From Ideonella livida (GTDB lineage: Bacteria; Pseudomonadota; Gammaproteobacteria; Burkholderiales; Burkholderiaceae_C): a stretch of DNA of 64,000 bases. A program made the translations under genes and the position numbers. Every line of letters starts with the position of its first letter. The first letter of the stretch is position 1. This document shows, one piece after another, positions 1 to 8,767 of the stretch. Below the pieces are notes generated by a model. It worked only from the letters and a program-made list of their open reading frames with translations, was not told the origin of the DNA and ran no database searches. The stretch is taken from positions 1 to 64,000 of the forward strand of contig NZ_JAAGOH010000021.1 in the NCBI RefSeq assembly GCF_010499455.1. Direction: 5' to 3'.

Positions 1-119
1 TGGGGCGGCCCGACGCCGCGCTGCAGGCCCAGGCCCGGGCCTTGTGGCGCGAGGCCGCCGGCAGCCAGGGGGTGGCGCCGGCGCTGCGGCCCGCTTGGCA
101 GGCGCTGACGGCGCCCTGA
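1..119 (+). CDS. C-terminal end of a gene truncated by the window edge
   Basis: An open frame enters from the left edge and stops with TGA at 117-119. The last 38 residues are Ala/Arg/Leu-rich and end in AWQALTAP. There is no recognisable motif, so the family cannot be named. I call it coding because it is uninterrupted, has the G/C-rich third positions of its neighbours and is followed by a short spacer. The next gene is on the opposite strand, so this is the last gene of its transcription unit. Confidence 0.5.
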   Translation, partial: GRPDAALQAQARALWREAAGSQGVAPALRPAWQALTAP

Positions 120-176
120 GCCGCCCGGGACCTGTCAAGGACGCCGGCGCAGGAGCGCCGGCTCAGGGGCGTGGCC

Positions 177-500
177 TCAGCGGATCTGGGTGCACATGCC
201 CATCTCGCAGCGCACGCGGATGGTGCCCGAGACACAGGCCACGTCAAACCAGTCCAGGGTGGCGTAGCGCTTGATCACGGTGGCCACCGGGCGCATGCCG
301 GCCGGGCCCTGGCAGCCGGCGAGCAGGGCGGCGCGCTCGGCCTCGTAGGTCCAGGGGCTGCGCTGGGGCGGCGGGCCGCTGTCCACCACCGGGGCCGGCG
401 GCGGCGGGGGCGGTGGGGGCGGGGGCTCCGACAGGAACCAGGCGCAGCCGCTCAGCGTCACGGCGCTGGCCAAGCCCGCGCCCAGAGCCAGAAGTCTCAT
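177..500 (-). CDS. Small proline-rich lipoprotein
   Basis: A 107-residue protein. A short signal peptide (residues 1-18) ends in the lipobox LSGC, predicting lipidation at Cys19 and membrane anchoring. Residues 25-35 hold an unbroken run of ten prolines, probably a rigid spacer lifting the rest of the protein from the membrane. The C-terminal half (about 50-107) carries four cysteines (in AGCQ, VACV, VRCE and GMCT), which may form disulfides in the periplasm. I do not recognise the C-terminal domain. It is convergent with the partial gene on its left and is followed upstream by a long spacer. Confidence 0.7.
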   Translation of the reverse strand: MRLLALGAGLASAVTLSGCAWFLSEPPPPPPPPPPAPVVDSGPPPQRSPWTYEAERAALLAGCQGPAGMRPVATVIKRYATLDWFDVACVSGTIRVRCEMGMCTQIR

Positions 501-1077
501 GGTGGATCCTCAATGCAAGGTGCCTGCGCAGTCTATGCCAGGACGCCCCCGCGCCCGTCCCCTGACCACCGGACGAGGGGCCCGGGAGGGCGGCACGCCG
601 CGCCCCGGGGCACCGGTTTGGTGCCCTCGGGCCCGGTATTGGCGGCGCGGTTGGCGCCACCGCCCGGGATCACCCACCATGGTGCGTGCCGGGAGCCTGG
701 GCTGCACGAGGGGCGGCAGGTGTCCGCGCCGCGGACAGGGGCTAGCGGGCGGTCCGGCACCGGGCTGGCACGGGCCTCGCTAATCTGGGTCCATGTCAGC
801 CCACCGCCCCGCTGCCGCGTTGAACACCGCAGAAGGGGCCAAGGCCGGGATTGCGGGGCAACTGCCCTCCTAATCGCCGGTTTGGGGGCTCTGCAGGCGG
901 CGCATCCTGAAGCCACTTACCGCCGCCGACCACGGACACAAAACATGTGACCGGAACGCTCTGATGGCGCCTGGGCCCAGTCAAGCCGGGACTCCATCAG
1001 AACTTTCCTGAACCTGTCCCCGGATGCCATGCCGGGGGGTTCATCCACCAGCCCGCCTGGGTCTCACGGAGGTCGTC
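501..1077. other. Long intergenic region upstream of prkA
   Basis: No convincing gene lies here. The open frames present lack family features and overlap each other. It must contain the promoter of the lipoprotein (leftward) and of the prkA operon (rightward). An 8-base inverted repeat, TCTGATGG at 960-967 and CCATCAGA at 994-1001, lies about 80 bases before the prkA start and could be a leader hairpin or an operator. PrkA operons are RpoS- or NtrC-controlled in some enterobacteria, but I could not pick out a clear -12/-24 or -10 element here. Confidence 0.4.
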
Positions 1078-3000
1078 ATGGACGTGATCAGCCACTTTGC
1101 CGCCCGGTACGAACGCACCCGGGAAGAGGAAATGTCTCTGGAGGAGTACCTCCAGGAATGCAAGCGCAACCCGCTGGCCTATGCCACCGCCGCCGAGCGC
1201 ATGCTGCGCGCCATCGGCGAGCCGCAAATGGTGGACACCCGTAACGACCCGCGCCTGTCCCGCCTGTTCGCCAACAAGGTGATCAAGGTCTACCCGGCCT
1301 TTGCCGAGTTCTACGGCATGGAGGAGGCCATTGAGCAGGTGGTGAGCTACTTCCGCCATGCCGCGCAGGGGCTGGAGGAGAAGAAGCAGATCCTCTACCT
1401 GCTGGGCCCGGTGGGCGGCGGCAAGAGCAGCATTGCCGAGCGCCTGAAGGCGCTGATGCAGGAGGTGCCGTTCTATGCCATCAAGGGCAGCCCGGTGAAC
1501 GAGTCGCCCCTGGGCCTGTTCGATGTGATCGAGGACGGCCCGATCCTGGAGAGCGAGTTCGGCATTCCCCGCCGCTACCTGCAGCGCATCATGAGCCCCT
1601 GGGCGGTCAAGCGCCTGGAGGAGTTTGGCGGCGACATCCGCAAGTTCCGCGTGGTCAAGCGCCACCCCAGCATCCTCAAGCAGGTGGGCATTGCCAAGAC
1701 CGAGCCTGGCGACGAGAACAACCAGGACATCAGCTCGCTGGTGGGCAAGGTCGACATCCGCAAGCTGGAGACCTACGCCCAGGACGACCCGGACGCCTAC
1801 AGCTACTCGGGCGGCCTGTGCCTGGCCAACCAGGGCCTGCTGGAATTCGTGGAGATGTTCAAGGCGCCCATCAAGGTGCTGCACCCGCTGCTGACGGCCA
1901 CCCAGGAAGGCAACTTCAAGGGCACCGAGGGCTTTGGCGCCATCCCGTTTGACGGCGTGGTGCTGGCCCACAGCAACGAGAGCGAGTGGAAGGCCTTCCG
2001 CAACAACAAGAACAATGAGGCCTTCCTCGACCGCATCTACATCGTCAAGGTGCCGTACTGCCTGCGCGTGAGCGAGGAGATCAAGATCTACGAGAAGCTC
2101 ATCAAGGGCAGCAGCCTGGGCGCGGCGGCCTGCGCGCCGGGCACGCTCAAGATGATGAGCCAGTTCGCCATCCTCACCCGCCTGAAGGAGCCGGAGAACT
2201 CCAGCCTGTTCAGCAAGATGATGGTCTACGACGGCGAGAACCTCAAGGACACCGACCCGCGCGCCAAGAGCTACCAGGAGTACCGCGACTACGCGGGTGT
2301 GGATGAAGGCATGAGCGGCATCTCCACCCGCTTTGCCTACAAGATCCTGTCCAAGGTCTTCAACTTCGACAGCCAGGAGGTGGCGGCCAATCCGGTGCAC
2401 CTGATGTATGTGCTGGAGCAGCAGATCGAGCGCGAGCAGTTCCCCAAGGAGACCGAGGAGAAGTACGTCGCCTTCATCAAGGAGCAGCTGGCCCCGCGCT
2501 ACGCCGAGTTCATCGGCAAGGAGATCCAGACCGCCTACCTGGAGAGCTACTCCGAGTACGGGCAGAACATCTTCGACCGTTACGTCACCTACGCCGACTA
2601 CTGGATCCAGGACCAGGAGTACCGCGACACCGACACCGGAGAGGTCTTCGACCGCCAGTCGCTCAACGCCGAGCTGGAGAAGATCGAGAAGCCCGCGGGC
2701 ATCGCCAACCCCAAGGACTTCCGCAACGAGATCGTCAACTTCGTGCTGCGGGCCCGGGCCAACAACCAGGGCAAGAACCCGGTGTGGACCAGCTACGAGA
2801 AGCTGCGCTCGGTGATCGAGAAGAAGATGTTCTCCAACACCGAGGAGCTGCTGCCGGTCATCAGCTTCAACGCCAAGGCCAGCGCCGACGAGGCCAAGAA
2901 GCACGACGACTTTGTGCAGCGCATGGTCGGCAAGGGCTACACCGCCAAGCAGGTGCGCCTGCTGTGCGAGTGGTACCTGCGGGTGCGCAAGTCGAGCTGA
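1078..3000 (+). CDS. prkA: PrkA/YeaG-family AAA+ serine kinase
   Basis: A 640-residue protein, the usual PrkA length. The start at 1078 (MDVISHFAARYERTREEEMS) is preceded by GGAGG; an upstream in-frame ATG at 1024 has no ribosome site and adds unrelated residues. The Walker A motif GPVGGGKSS is at residues 110-118 inside the N-terminal AAA domain, with the PrkA kinase-like domain at the C terminus. In enterobacteria YeaG acts with YeaH in the response to sustained nitrogen starvation and stationary phase. It is the first gene of prkA-yeaH-spoVR, a very widely conserved trio. A 20-base-pair hairpin separates it from yeaH and may set different mRNA levels. Confidence 0.95.
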   Translation: MDVISHFAARYERTREEEMSLEEYLQECKRNPLAYATAAERMLRAIGEPQMVDTRNDPRLSRLFANKVIKVYPAFAEFYGMEEAIEQVVSYFRHAAQGLEEKKQILYLLGPVGGGKSSIAERLKALMQEVPFYAIKGSPVNESPLGLFDVIEDGPILESEFGIPRRYLQRIMSPWAVKRLEEFGGDIRKFRVVKRHPSILKQVGIAKTEPGDENNQDISSLVGKVDIRKLETYAQDDPDAYSYSGGLCLANQGLLEFVEMFKAPIKVLHPLLTATQEGNFKGTEGFGAIPFDGVVLAHSNESEWKAFRNNKNNEAFLDRIYIVKVPYCLRVSEEIKIYEKLIKGSSLGAAACAPGTLKMMSQFAILTRLKEPENSSLFSKMMVYDGENLKDTDPRAKSYQEYRDYAGVDEGMSGISTRFAYKILSKVFNFDSQEVAANPVHLMYVLEQQIEREQFPKETEEKYVAFIKEQLAPRYAEFIGKEIQTAYLESYSEYGQNIFDRYVTYADYWIQDQEYRDTDTGEVFDRQSLNAELEKIEKPAGIANPKDFRNEIVNFVLRARANNQGKNPVWTSYEKLRSVIEKKMFSNTEELLPVISFNAKASADEAKKHDDFVQRMVGKGYTAKQVRLLCEWYLRVRKSS

Positions 3001-3051
3001 GGCACGCCTGCGCGGCCGCCCACCCGTGGCGGATCCGGGCAGGTCAACGGT

Positions 3052-3118
3052 CGAAGGGGGCCGGGCCGTTGGGGCCTTCTGGTTCCCAGCATGAGCCTCA
3101 GCGGCCCGGCTCCCTTCG
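3052..3118 (+). repeat. Long hairpin between prkA and yeaH
   Basis: Arms at 3052-3071 and 3099-3118 are complementary over 20 positions, with only two G-U pairs in RNA and a 27-base loop. There is no U-tract after it, so it is not a standard terminator. By position it is likely an mRNA-stabilising or processing structure that uncouples prkA from yeaH levels. It also fills most of an otherwise empty 200-base gap inside the operon. Confidence 0.75.
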
Positions 3119-3200
3119 GCCTGATCCCCACCCTGCCGCGTCCCCGTCCTCGCCAGCGCCAACGACCTCCCGCCAGTCCTCAGCAACAAGGTGAATTGAG

Positions 3201-4490
3201 ATGCTCCAACAGATCATCGACCGTCGATTGGCTGGCAAGAACAAGTCCATCGGCAACCGCGAGCGCTTTCTGCGCCGCTACAAGGACCAGATCCGTGATG
3301 CCGTGCGCCGGGCGGTGGACGGCCGTGGCATCCGTGACCTGGAGCGCGGCGAGGAGGTCCGTATCCCCAAGAAGGACCTGAGCCAGCCGGTCTTCCACCA
3401 TGGCCAGGGCGGCCAGCGCGACATGGTGCACCCCGGCAACCAGGAGTACCTGACCGGCGACCGCATCCAACGTCCCCCGCAGGGCGGGCAAGGGCAGGGC
3501 GGCGGCAAGGGCCAGCCCAGCGACCAGGGCGAGGGGGAGGACGACTTCGTCTTCGCGCTCAGCAAAGAGGAGTTCATGCAGGTCTTCTTCGAGGACCTGG
3601 CCCTGCCCCACCTGGTGCGCACCCAGCTGGCCGAGGTGCCCGAGTACAAGACCCACCGCGCCGGCTTCACCAGCGACGGCACCCCCAACAACCTGCATGT
3701 GGTGCGTAGCATGCGCGGGGCCCTGGGCCGGCGCATCGCCCTGGGCACCGAGAGCCGGCGCGAGCTGCACGCCCTGGAAGAGCGCCTGGACACCCTGCGC
3801 CTGCAGCCCGGCGGCGACGCCGTGACCGAGCGCGAGCGCCTGGACCTGACCGAGCGCATCCATGCCCTGCGCGCCCGCCTGGAGCGCATCCCCTTCCTGG
3901 ACCCCATCGACCTGCGTTTTCGCAGCCGGGTGCGGGTGCCTGTGCCCAGCGCCAAGGCCGTCATGTTCTGCCTGATGGACGTCTCGGGCTCCATGGACGA
4001 GGCGCGCAAGGAGCTCTCCAAGCGCTTCTTCATCCTGCTCTACCTGTTCCTGACCAAGCACTACGAGAAGATCGACCTGGTCTTCATCCGCCACCACACC
4101 CAGGCGCAGGAGGTCAACGAGCACGACTTCTTCCACGCCCGGGAGACCGGCGGCACCGTGGTCAGCAGCGCGCTGGAGCTGATGGACCAGATCATCCGCG
4201 ACCGCTACAACCCGGCGGAGTGGAACATCTACGGCGCCCAGGCCAGCGACGGTGACAACTGGCACCACGACAGCGGCCGCTGCCGCGAGCTGCTCACATC
4301 CAAGATCCTGCCCGCCTGCCGCTACTACGCCTATGTGCAGGTGGCCGAGGAGGAGCAGACCCTCTGGCAGGAATACCACCGGGTCGCCGAGACCACGCCG
4401 CAGTTCGCCATGCGCAAGGCGGTGGAGGCCTCGCAGATCTATCCCGTCTTCCGTGATCTGTTCAAGAAGGAAGGAGCGGTAGCCGCATGA
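3201..4490 (+). CDS. yeaH: YeaH/YhbH family protein (DUF444, UPF0229)
   Basis: A 429-residue protein matching the DUF444 family in length. The N-terminal region (about 1-100) is basic, with a Gly/Gln-rich stretch near residues 90-115. A von Willebrand A-like domain carries the metal-site motif DVSGS at residues 260-264. A second-gene role with PrkA is established in enterobacteria, where YeaH interacts functionally with the YeaG kinase; the biochemical activity is unknown. It overlaps spoVR by four bases (ATGA), implying translational coupling. Confidence 0.93.
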   Translation: MLQQIIDRRLAGKNKSIGNRERFLRRYKDQIRDAVRRAVDGRGIRDLERGEEVRIPKKDLSQPVFHHGQGGQRDMVHPGNQEYLTGDRIQRPPQGGQGQGGGKGQPSDQGEGEDDFVFALSKEEFMQVFFEDLALPHLVRTQLAEVPEYKTHRAGFTSDGTPNNLHVVRSMRGALGRRIALGTESRRELHALEERLDTLRLQPGGDAVTERERLDLTERIHALRARLERIPFLDPIDLRFRSRVRVPVPSAKAVMFCLMDVSGSMDEARKELSKRFFILLYLFLTKHYEKIDLVFIRHHTQAQEVNEHDFFHARETGGTVVSSALELMDQIIRDRYNPAEWNIYGAQASDGDNWHHDSGRCRELLTSKILPACRYYAYVQVAEEEQTLWQEYHRVAETTPQFAMRKAVEASQIYPVFRDLFKKEGAVAA

Positions 4491-6121
4491 CCGAGTTTTC
4501 ACAGGACCGCCGCTGGCATGACGACCGCAGCAAGATCCCGCCCGGCGGCGATCGCCGCCGCCTGCGGGCCGCGCTGACCGAGCCCCTGCCGCTGGCCGAC
4601 CGTCCCGGGCAGCCGCTGCCCAGCCCCAGCGATTGGACCTTCGAGCTGATCGACCAGTACCACACGGTCATCGCCGCCACCGCCCGGCGCTTCGGCCTGG
4701 ACACCTACCCCAACCAGCTCGAGATCATCACCGCCGAGCAGATGATGGACGCCTATGCCAGCGTGGGCATGCCCGTGAACTACCGCCACTGGAGTTACGG
4801 CAAGGAGTTCATCGCCACCGAGAAGAGTTACCGCCGCGGCCACATGGGCCTGGCCTACGAGATCGTCATCAACTCCAACCCCTGCATCAGCTACCTGATG
4901 GAGGAGAACACCCTGGCCATGCAGGCCCTGGTGATCGCCCACGCCGCCTACGGCCACAACAGCTTCTTCAAGGGCAACTACCTGTTCCGGATGTGGACCG
5001 ACGCCTCGGCCATCATCGACTACCTGGTCTACGCCAAGCACTACGTGGCCGAATGCGAGCAGCGCCACGGCATCGACGCGGTGGAGGAGTTCCTCGACTC
5101 CTGCCACGCCCTGCAGAACCACGGTGTGGACCGCTACCGCCGCCCCAGCAAGAAGCCCCTGTCCGAGGAGCTGCGCCTGCGCCGCGAGCGCGAGGAGTAC
5201 GCCCAGCGGCAGGTCAACGAGCTGTGGCGCACCCTGCCGCGCCGTGCCGAGGACGACCTGGCCGAAGGCAGCCCTCAGGCCCGGCGCTTCCCGGCCGAGC
5301 CCGAGGAGAACCTGCTCTATTTCATCGAGAAGAATGCCCCCCTGCTGGAGCCCTGGCAGCGCGAGATCGTGCGCATCGTGCGCAAGGTGGCGCAGTACTT
5401 CTACCCGCAGCGCCAGACCCAGGTGATGAACGAGGGCTGGGCCACCTTCTGGCACCACAAGCTGCTCAACACCATGTACGACGACGGCCACCTCACCGAC
5501 GGCGTCATGATCGAATGGCTCAAGAGCCACACCAACGTGGTCTACCAGCCCAAGGTGGGCGACCGCGGCTACAGCGGCCTGAACCCCTACGCGCTGGGTT
5601 TTGCGATGTACACCGACATCCAGCGCATCTGCGAGCACCCCACTGAGGAAGACCGCCGCTGGTTCCCCGACCTCGCCGGCACCCCCTGGCTGCCGGCGCT
5701 GGACCAGGCCATGCGCAACTTCAAGGACGAGAGCTTCATCGGCCAGTACCTCAGCCCCAAGCTGATGCGTGACTTCCGCCTCTTTGCCATCCGCGACGAC
5801 GACAAGGACAAGGACCTGGTGGTGCGCGCCATCCACGACGAATCCGGCTACCGCGAACTGCGCGAGGCCCTCTCCCGCCAGTACGACCTGGGCCAGCGCG
5901 AGCCCAACATCCAGGTCTGGAACGTCAACCTGCGCGGCGACCGCAGCCTCACCCTGCGCCACACCCAGCACAACAACCGGCCGCTGGACGACGGTGCGCA
6001 AGAGGTGCTCAAGCACGTGGCCCGGCTCTGGGGTTTTGGCGTCAACCTCGAAAGCGTCAATGGCAATGGCGAGGTGAGCAAGCGCTGGAGCGTGCCGGCG
6101 CCGCCGCAGAACGGCCACTGA
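4487..6121 (+). CDS. spoVR: SpoVR family protein
   Basis: A 544-residue protein, close to the typical SpoVR/YcgB length of about 510 residues. The body (about 45-520) is the SpoVR fold with conserved His/Trp/Tyr-rich stretches such as MNEGWATFWHHKL near residue 310. In Bacillus SpoVR affects spore cortex formation; in non-sporing proteobacteria it is a stress-associated protein of unknown biochemistry, always with PrkA and YeaH. The start overlaps the yeaH stop, and it is the last gene of the operon. Confidence 0.93.
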   Translation: MTEFSQDRRWHDDRSKIPPGGDRRRLRAALTEPLPLADRPGQPLPSPSDWTFELIDQYHTVIAATARRFGLDTYPNQLEIITAEQMMDAYASVGMPVNYRHWSYGKEFIATEKSYRRGHMGLAYEIVINSNPCISYLMEENTLAMQALVIAHAAYGHNSFFKGNYLFRMWTDASAIIDYLVYAKHYVAECEQRHGIDAVEEFLDSCHALQNHGVDRYRRPSKKPLSEELRLRREREEYAQRQVNELWRTLPRRAEDDLAEGSPQARRFPAEPEENLLYFIEKNAPLLEPWQREIVRIVRKVAQYFYPQRQTQVMNEGWATFWHHKLLNTMYDDGHLTDGVMIEWLKSHTNVVYQPKVGDRGYSGLNPYALGFAMYTDIQRICEHPTEEDRRWFPDLAGTPWLPALDQAMRNFKDESFIGQYLSPKLMRDFRLFAIRDDDKDKDLVVRAIHDESGYRELREALSRQYDLGQREPNIQVWNVNLRGDRSLTLRHTQHNNRPLDDGAQEVLKHVARLWGFGVNLESVNGNGEVSKRWSVPAPPQNGH

Positions 6122-6245
6122 ATCCCGCCCGCGTCGCGGCCGGGCCACAGGCCCTGTCGCCAGGGCGTCTGCCGGCCGGGGGTGGGGCGGCCACGCCCCG
6201 GCCGCTGTCAGGCTGGTGCAGGGCCGGGCTGCCTAGAGTACGGGC

Positions 6246-7541
6246 ATGAACGTCCAAGACCTCTACCGCGCCCGCCGTGGCAGCGCCGACGATGCCCTGA
6301 ACCACCTGCGCGATGGCGACTTCATCGTCGTGCCCACCGGCGTGGGCGAGCCGCCGGCCCTGCTCACCGCGCTGTCCGACCAGCGCCGCCGCTTCCAGGA
6401 TGTGAAGGTCGGCCAGATCCTGCCGGTGCAGCCCTTTGGCTACTTCGACCCCACCACCCAGCACCATGTGCGGCACGTGGCCTACTTCTTCGGCGGCGCC
6501 TCGCGTCCCGGCGGCCAGGCCGGCTGGACGGATTTCATCCCCAGCCATTTCTCCGAGATGCCCAGCCTCATCCGCCGCGGGCGCATGCCGGCCGATGTGG
6601 TGTTCGCGCTGGCCTCACCCATGGATGAGCACGGCTACATGGCCCTGGGCCTGACGGCCGACTACACCATGGCCGCCATCGCCAAGGCCCGTGCCGTGGT
6701 GCTGGAGGTCAACCCCCACGTGCCCTTCGCCTTTGGCGCCTGCCATGTGCACATCTCGCAGGTGGCAGCCCTGGTGGAAAGCGAGACCCCCATCAAGGAG
6801 GTGGGCCTGCCCGTGGTGGGCCCCGTGCAGCAGGCCATCGGCGCCTATGTGGCCGAGCGCATTGAAGACGGCTCCACCTTGCAGATCGGCTACGGCGGCA
6901 TTCCGGATGCCGTGGTCATGCAGCTCACCGCCAAGCGCGACCTGGGCATCCACACCGAGATGATTGGCGACGGCATCCTCACCCTGCTGGAAAGCGGCGC
7001 CGTCACCAACCGCCGCAAGAACTTCATGCCCGGCAAGATGGTGGCCACGTTCGCGCTGGGCTCCCAGCGGCTCTACCGCTTCCTCCATCGCAACCCGGCC
7101 ATGGAGATGCACCCGGTGGACTTCACCAACGACCCCTACAGCGCCGCCCGCAACGACAAGCTGGTGTCCATCAACGCCACCCTGCAGGTGGACCTGCTGG
7201 GCCAGTGCGGCAGCGAGAGCATGGGCCCCGTGCCTTACTCGGGCACTGGCGGCCAGGCCGACTTTGTGCGCGCCGCCAACCGCAGCGAAGGCGGGCAGAG
7301 CTTCATCGTCCTGCCCTCCACCGCCAAGAACGACACCATCTCGCGCATCGCCCCGGTGCTCACCCCGGGCACCCACGTCAGCACCGGCAAGAACGAGGTG
7401 GATCAGGTGGTCACCGAGTACGGCGTGGCCTGCCTGCGCGGCCTGTCCGCCAAGCAGCGCGCCGCCGCCCTCATCGCCATCGCCCACCCCAAGTTCCGCG
7501 ACGAGCTGACCGAGGAGGCGCGCAAGCTGCGGCTGCTGTGA
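6246..7541 (+). CDS. Acetyl-CoA hydrolase/CoA-transferase family protein
   Basis: A 431-residue member of the family that includes 4-hydroxybutyrate and acetate CoA-transferases. It has the N-terminal acyl-CoA hydrolase/transferase domain, a glycine-rich loop in QIGYGGIPDAV (about residues 216-226) and the HTEM segment in which Glu238 is the expected covalent nucleophile. It would exchange CoA between acetyl-CoA and short hydroxy- or fatty acids; the substrate cannot be read from sequence. It is a single gene with its own promoter region (6122-6245), convergent with the MerR gene. Confidence 0.88.
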   Translation: MNVQDLYRARRGSADDALNHLRDGDFIVVPTGVGEPPALLTALSDQRRRFQDVKVGQILPVQPFGYFDPTTQHHVRHVAYFFGGASRPGGQAGWTDFIPSHFSEMPSLIRRGRMPADVVFALASPMDEHGYMALGLTADYTMAAIAKARAVVLEVNPHVPFAFGACHVHISQVAALVESETPIKEVGLPVVGPVQQAIGAYVAERIEDGSTLQIGYGGIPDAVVMQLTAKRDLGIHTEMIGDGILTLLESGAVTNRRKNFMPGKMVATFALGSQRLYRFLHRNPAMEMHPVDFTNDPYSAARNDKLVSINATLQVDLLGQCGSESMGPVPYSGTGGQADFVRAANRSEGGQSFIVLPSTAKNDTISRIAPVLTPGTHVSTGKNEVDQVVTEYGVACLRGLSAKQRAAALIAIAHPKFRDELTEEARKLRLL

Positions 7542-7572
7542 GGCCGCGCTGCGGGTGCCATGGCCACCACCG

Positions 7573-8676
7573 TCAGCCCGCGCCGGGCAGCGCCAGGCCT
7601 TCATGGTGGGCCAGCGCCTGCAGCGCCTGCTCCATCAGCACCCGGGCATGGCCCGCTCGCCGGCCCAGTTCGGCGTGCAGGGCGGCGTCGGCCGTGTCGC
7701 GGTGGGCGCACTGCGCGCTGTAGGCCTCAAAGCGGCTGAGCTGCAGCAGCAGGTCGGCCACGTGGCGCGGGCATTCGCAGCTCAGGCGGGCGGGCTCGGC
7801 CGCCAGGGCGCTCAGGGTCAGCTCGTCAAAGCGCGGTGGCGGCGGCAGGGCGGGCGGGGCATCGGGGGCGGCCGCCGCAGCGGCTGAGGCGTCCCCCGGT
7901 GTCGTGTGGTGCGGGTGGCCCGGGGCGGTCTGGCCTTGGGTGAGCCAGTCCACCCAGGCGGCGTCGTCGCTGCCGTCGCGCAGCAAGGGGATGCCGGCTT
8001 GGGCGTGCGCCTGGCGGGCGGCGGGGTGGCCGTAGCCATAGACCACGCCCACCCGGGTGGCGCCCCAGGCCTGGGCGGCGGCCTGCAGCGCGGGATCGGG
8101 GGGCCCGGGCAGCAGGGGGTGCAGGGCCAGCAGCCAGTCCACGGGCGGGGCCGCCGGGGGAGCGCGGTCAGCCAGGGCACTGGCCAGCCGGCCCAGCGGC
8201 TGGGCCTGGGCCTGCTGCGCGGCGTGCAGGGCCTGCTCAGCCTGCTCAAACGGGCCCAGCAGCTGCCAGCCGCCCGGCAGGTGCAGGCGGCGCAGGCGCT
8301 GGGCCAGGGCGCTGCCCACCACCACCAGCCGCCAGGGACGGGAGGGCGCCGGGTCCGTGGGCGCGATGGTGGCCGGCGTCGCGTAAGGGCTCGACGACGC
8401 CGGCAAGGGCTGGCGGGCCTGCTGCAGCGCCAGCAACTGGGCCAGGGGCAGGTCGGTGAGGGTGCCGATGGCGTGACCCTGGCGGGTCAGCTGCTTCATC
8501 AAGGCGATGCGTTGCACGTCCTCGGCCGTGTACAGGCGGTGGCCGGCGGGGCTGCGGCCGGCGCAACCCAGACCGTAGCGCCGCTCCCACACCCTTAGGG
8601 TGGCCACGGGCATGTCCACCAGCTGTGCCACAGCCTGGCTGCGAAAACGGGCGGCAGAAGGTTCAGGCTTTGACAT
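7573..8676 (-). CDS. MerR-family regulator with degenerate cobalamin-like domain, beside photolyases
   Basis: A 367-residue protein. A MerR winged helix occupies about residues 10-80 (VATLRVWERRYG, then GHRLYTAEDVQRI). The middle (about 112-245) looks like a Rossmann-type domain but lacks the DxHxxG signature of B12 binding. The C terminus (300-325) has CECPRHVADLLLQLSRFEAY followed by SAQC, a conserved feature of MerR proteins found next to photolyases in this order. CarH/LitR relatives are light-responsive regulators; whether this one senses light, B12 or something else is open. The start at 8676 is chosen because the HTH follows directly; a longer frame to 8751 would run into the operator. 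It is divergent from the photolyase operon. Confidence 0.85.
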   Translation of the reverse strand: MSKPEPSAARFRSQAVAQLVDMPVATLRVWERRYGLGCAGRSPAGHRLYTAEDVQRIALMKQLTRQGHAIGTLTDLPLAQLLALQQARQPLPASSSPYATPATIAPTDPAPSRPWRLVVVGSALAQRLRRLHLPGGWQLLGPFEQAEQALHAAQQAQAQPLGRLASALADRAPPAAPPVDWLLALHPLLPGPPDPALQAAAQAWGATRVGVVYGYGHPAARQAHAQAGIPLLRDGSDDAAWVDWLTQGQTAPGHPHHTTPGDASAAAAAAPDAPPALPPPPRFDELTLSALAAEPARLSCECPRHVADLLLQLSRFEAYSAQCAHRDTADAALHAELGRRAGHARVLMEQALQALAHHEGLALPGAG

Positions 8677-8738
8677 GACCCTGATTTGACCTCGAAAAGT
8701 GCGGCGCTTCCCCCGGGGTTGACCCGGCTTGGCCGGGT

Positions 8739-8752
8739 ATTGACGCGTCAAT
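8739..8752. promoter_or_regulatory. Perfect palindrome, candidate MerR operator
   Basis: ATTGACGCGTCAAT is a perfect 14-base palindrome in the spacer between the divergent merR and photolyase genes, 15 bases before the first photolyase start. A TTGACC sequence at 8719-8724 could be a -35 element for the photolyase operon, placing the palindrome near the start site. This is a position expected for the adjacent regulator to control both directions. Confidence 0.5.
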
Positions 8753-8767
8753 GACTACAGTGTGGCC

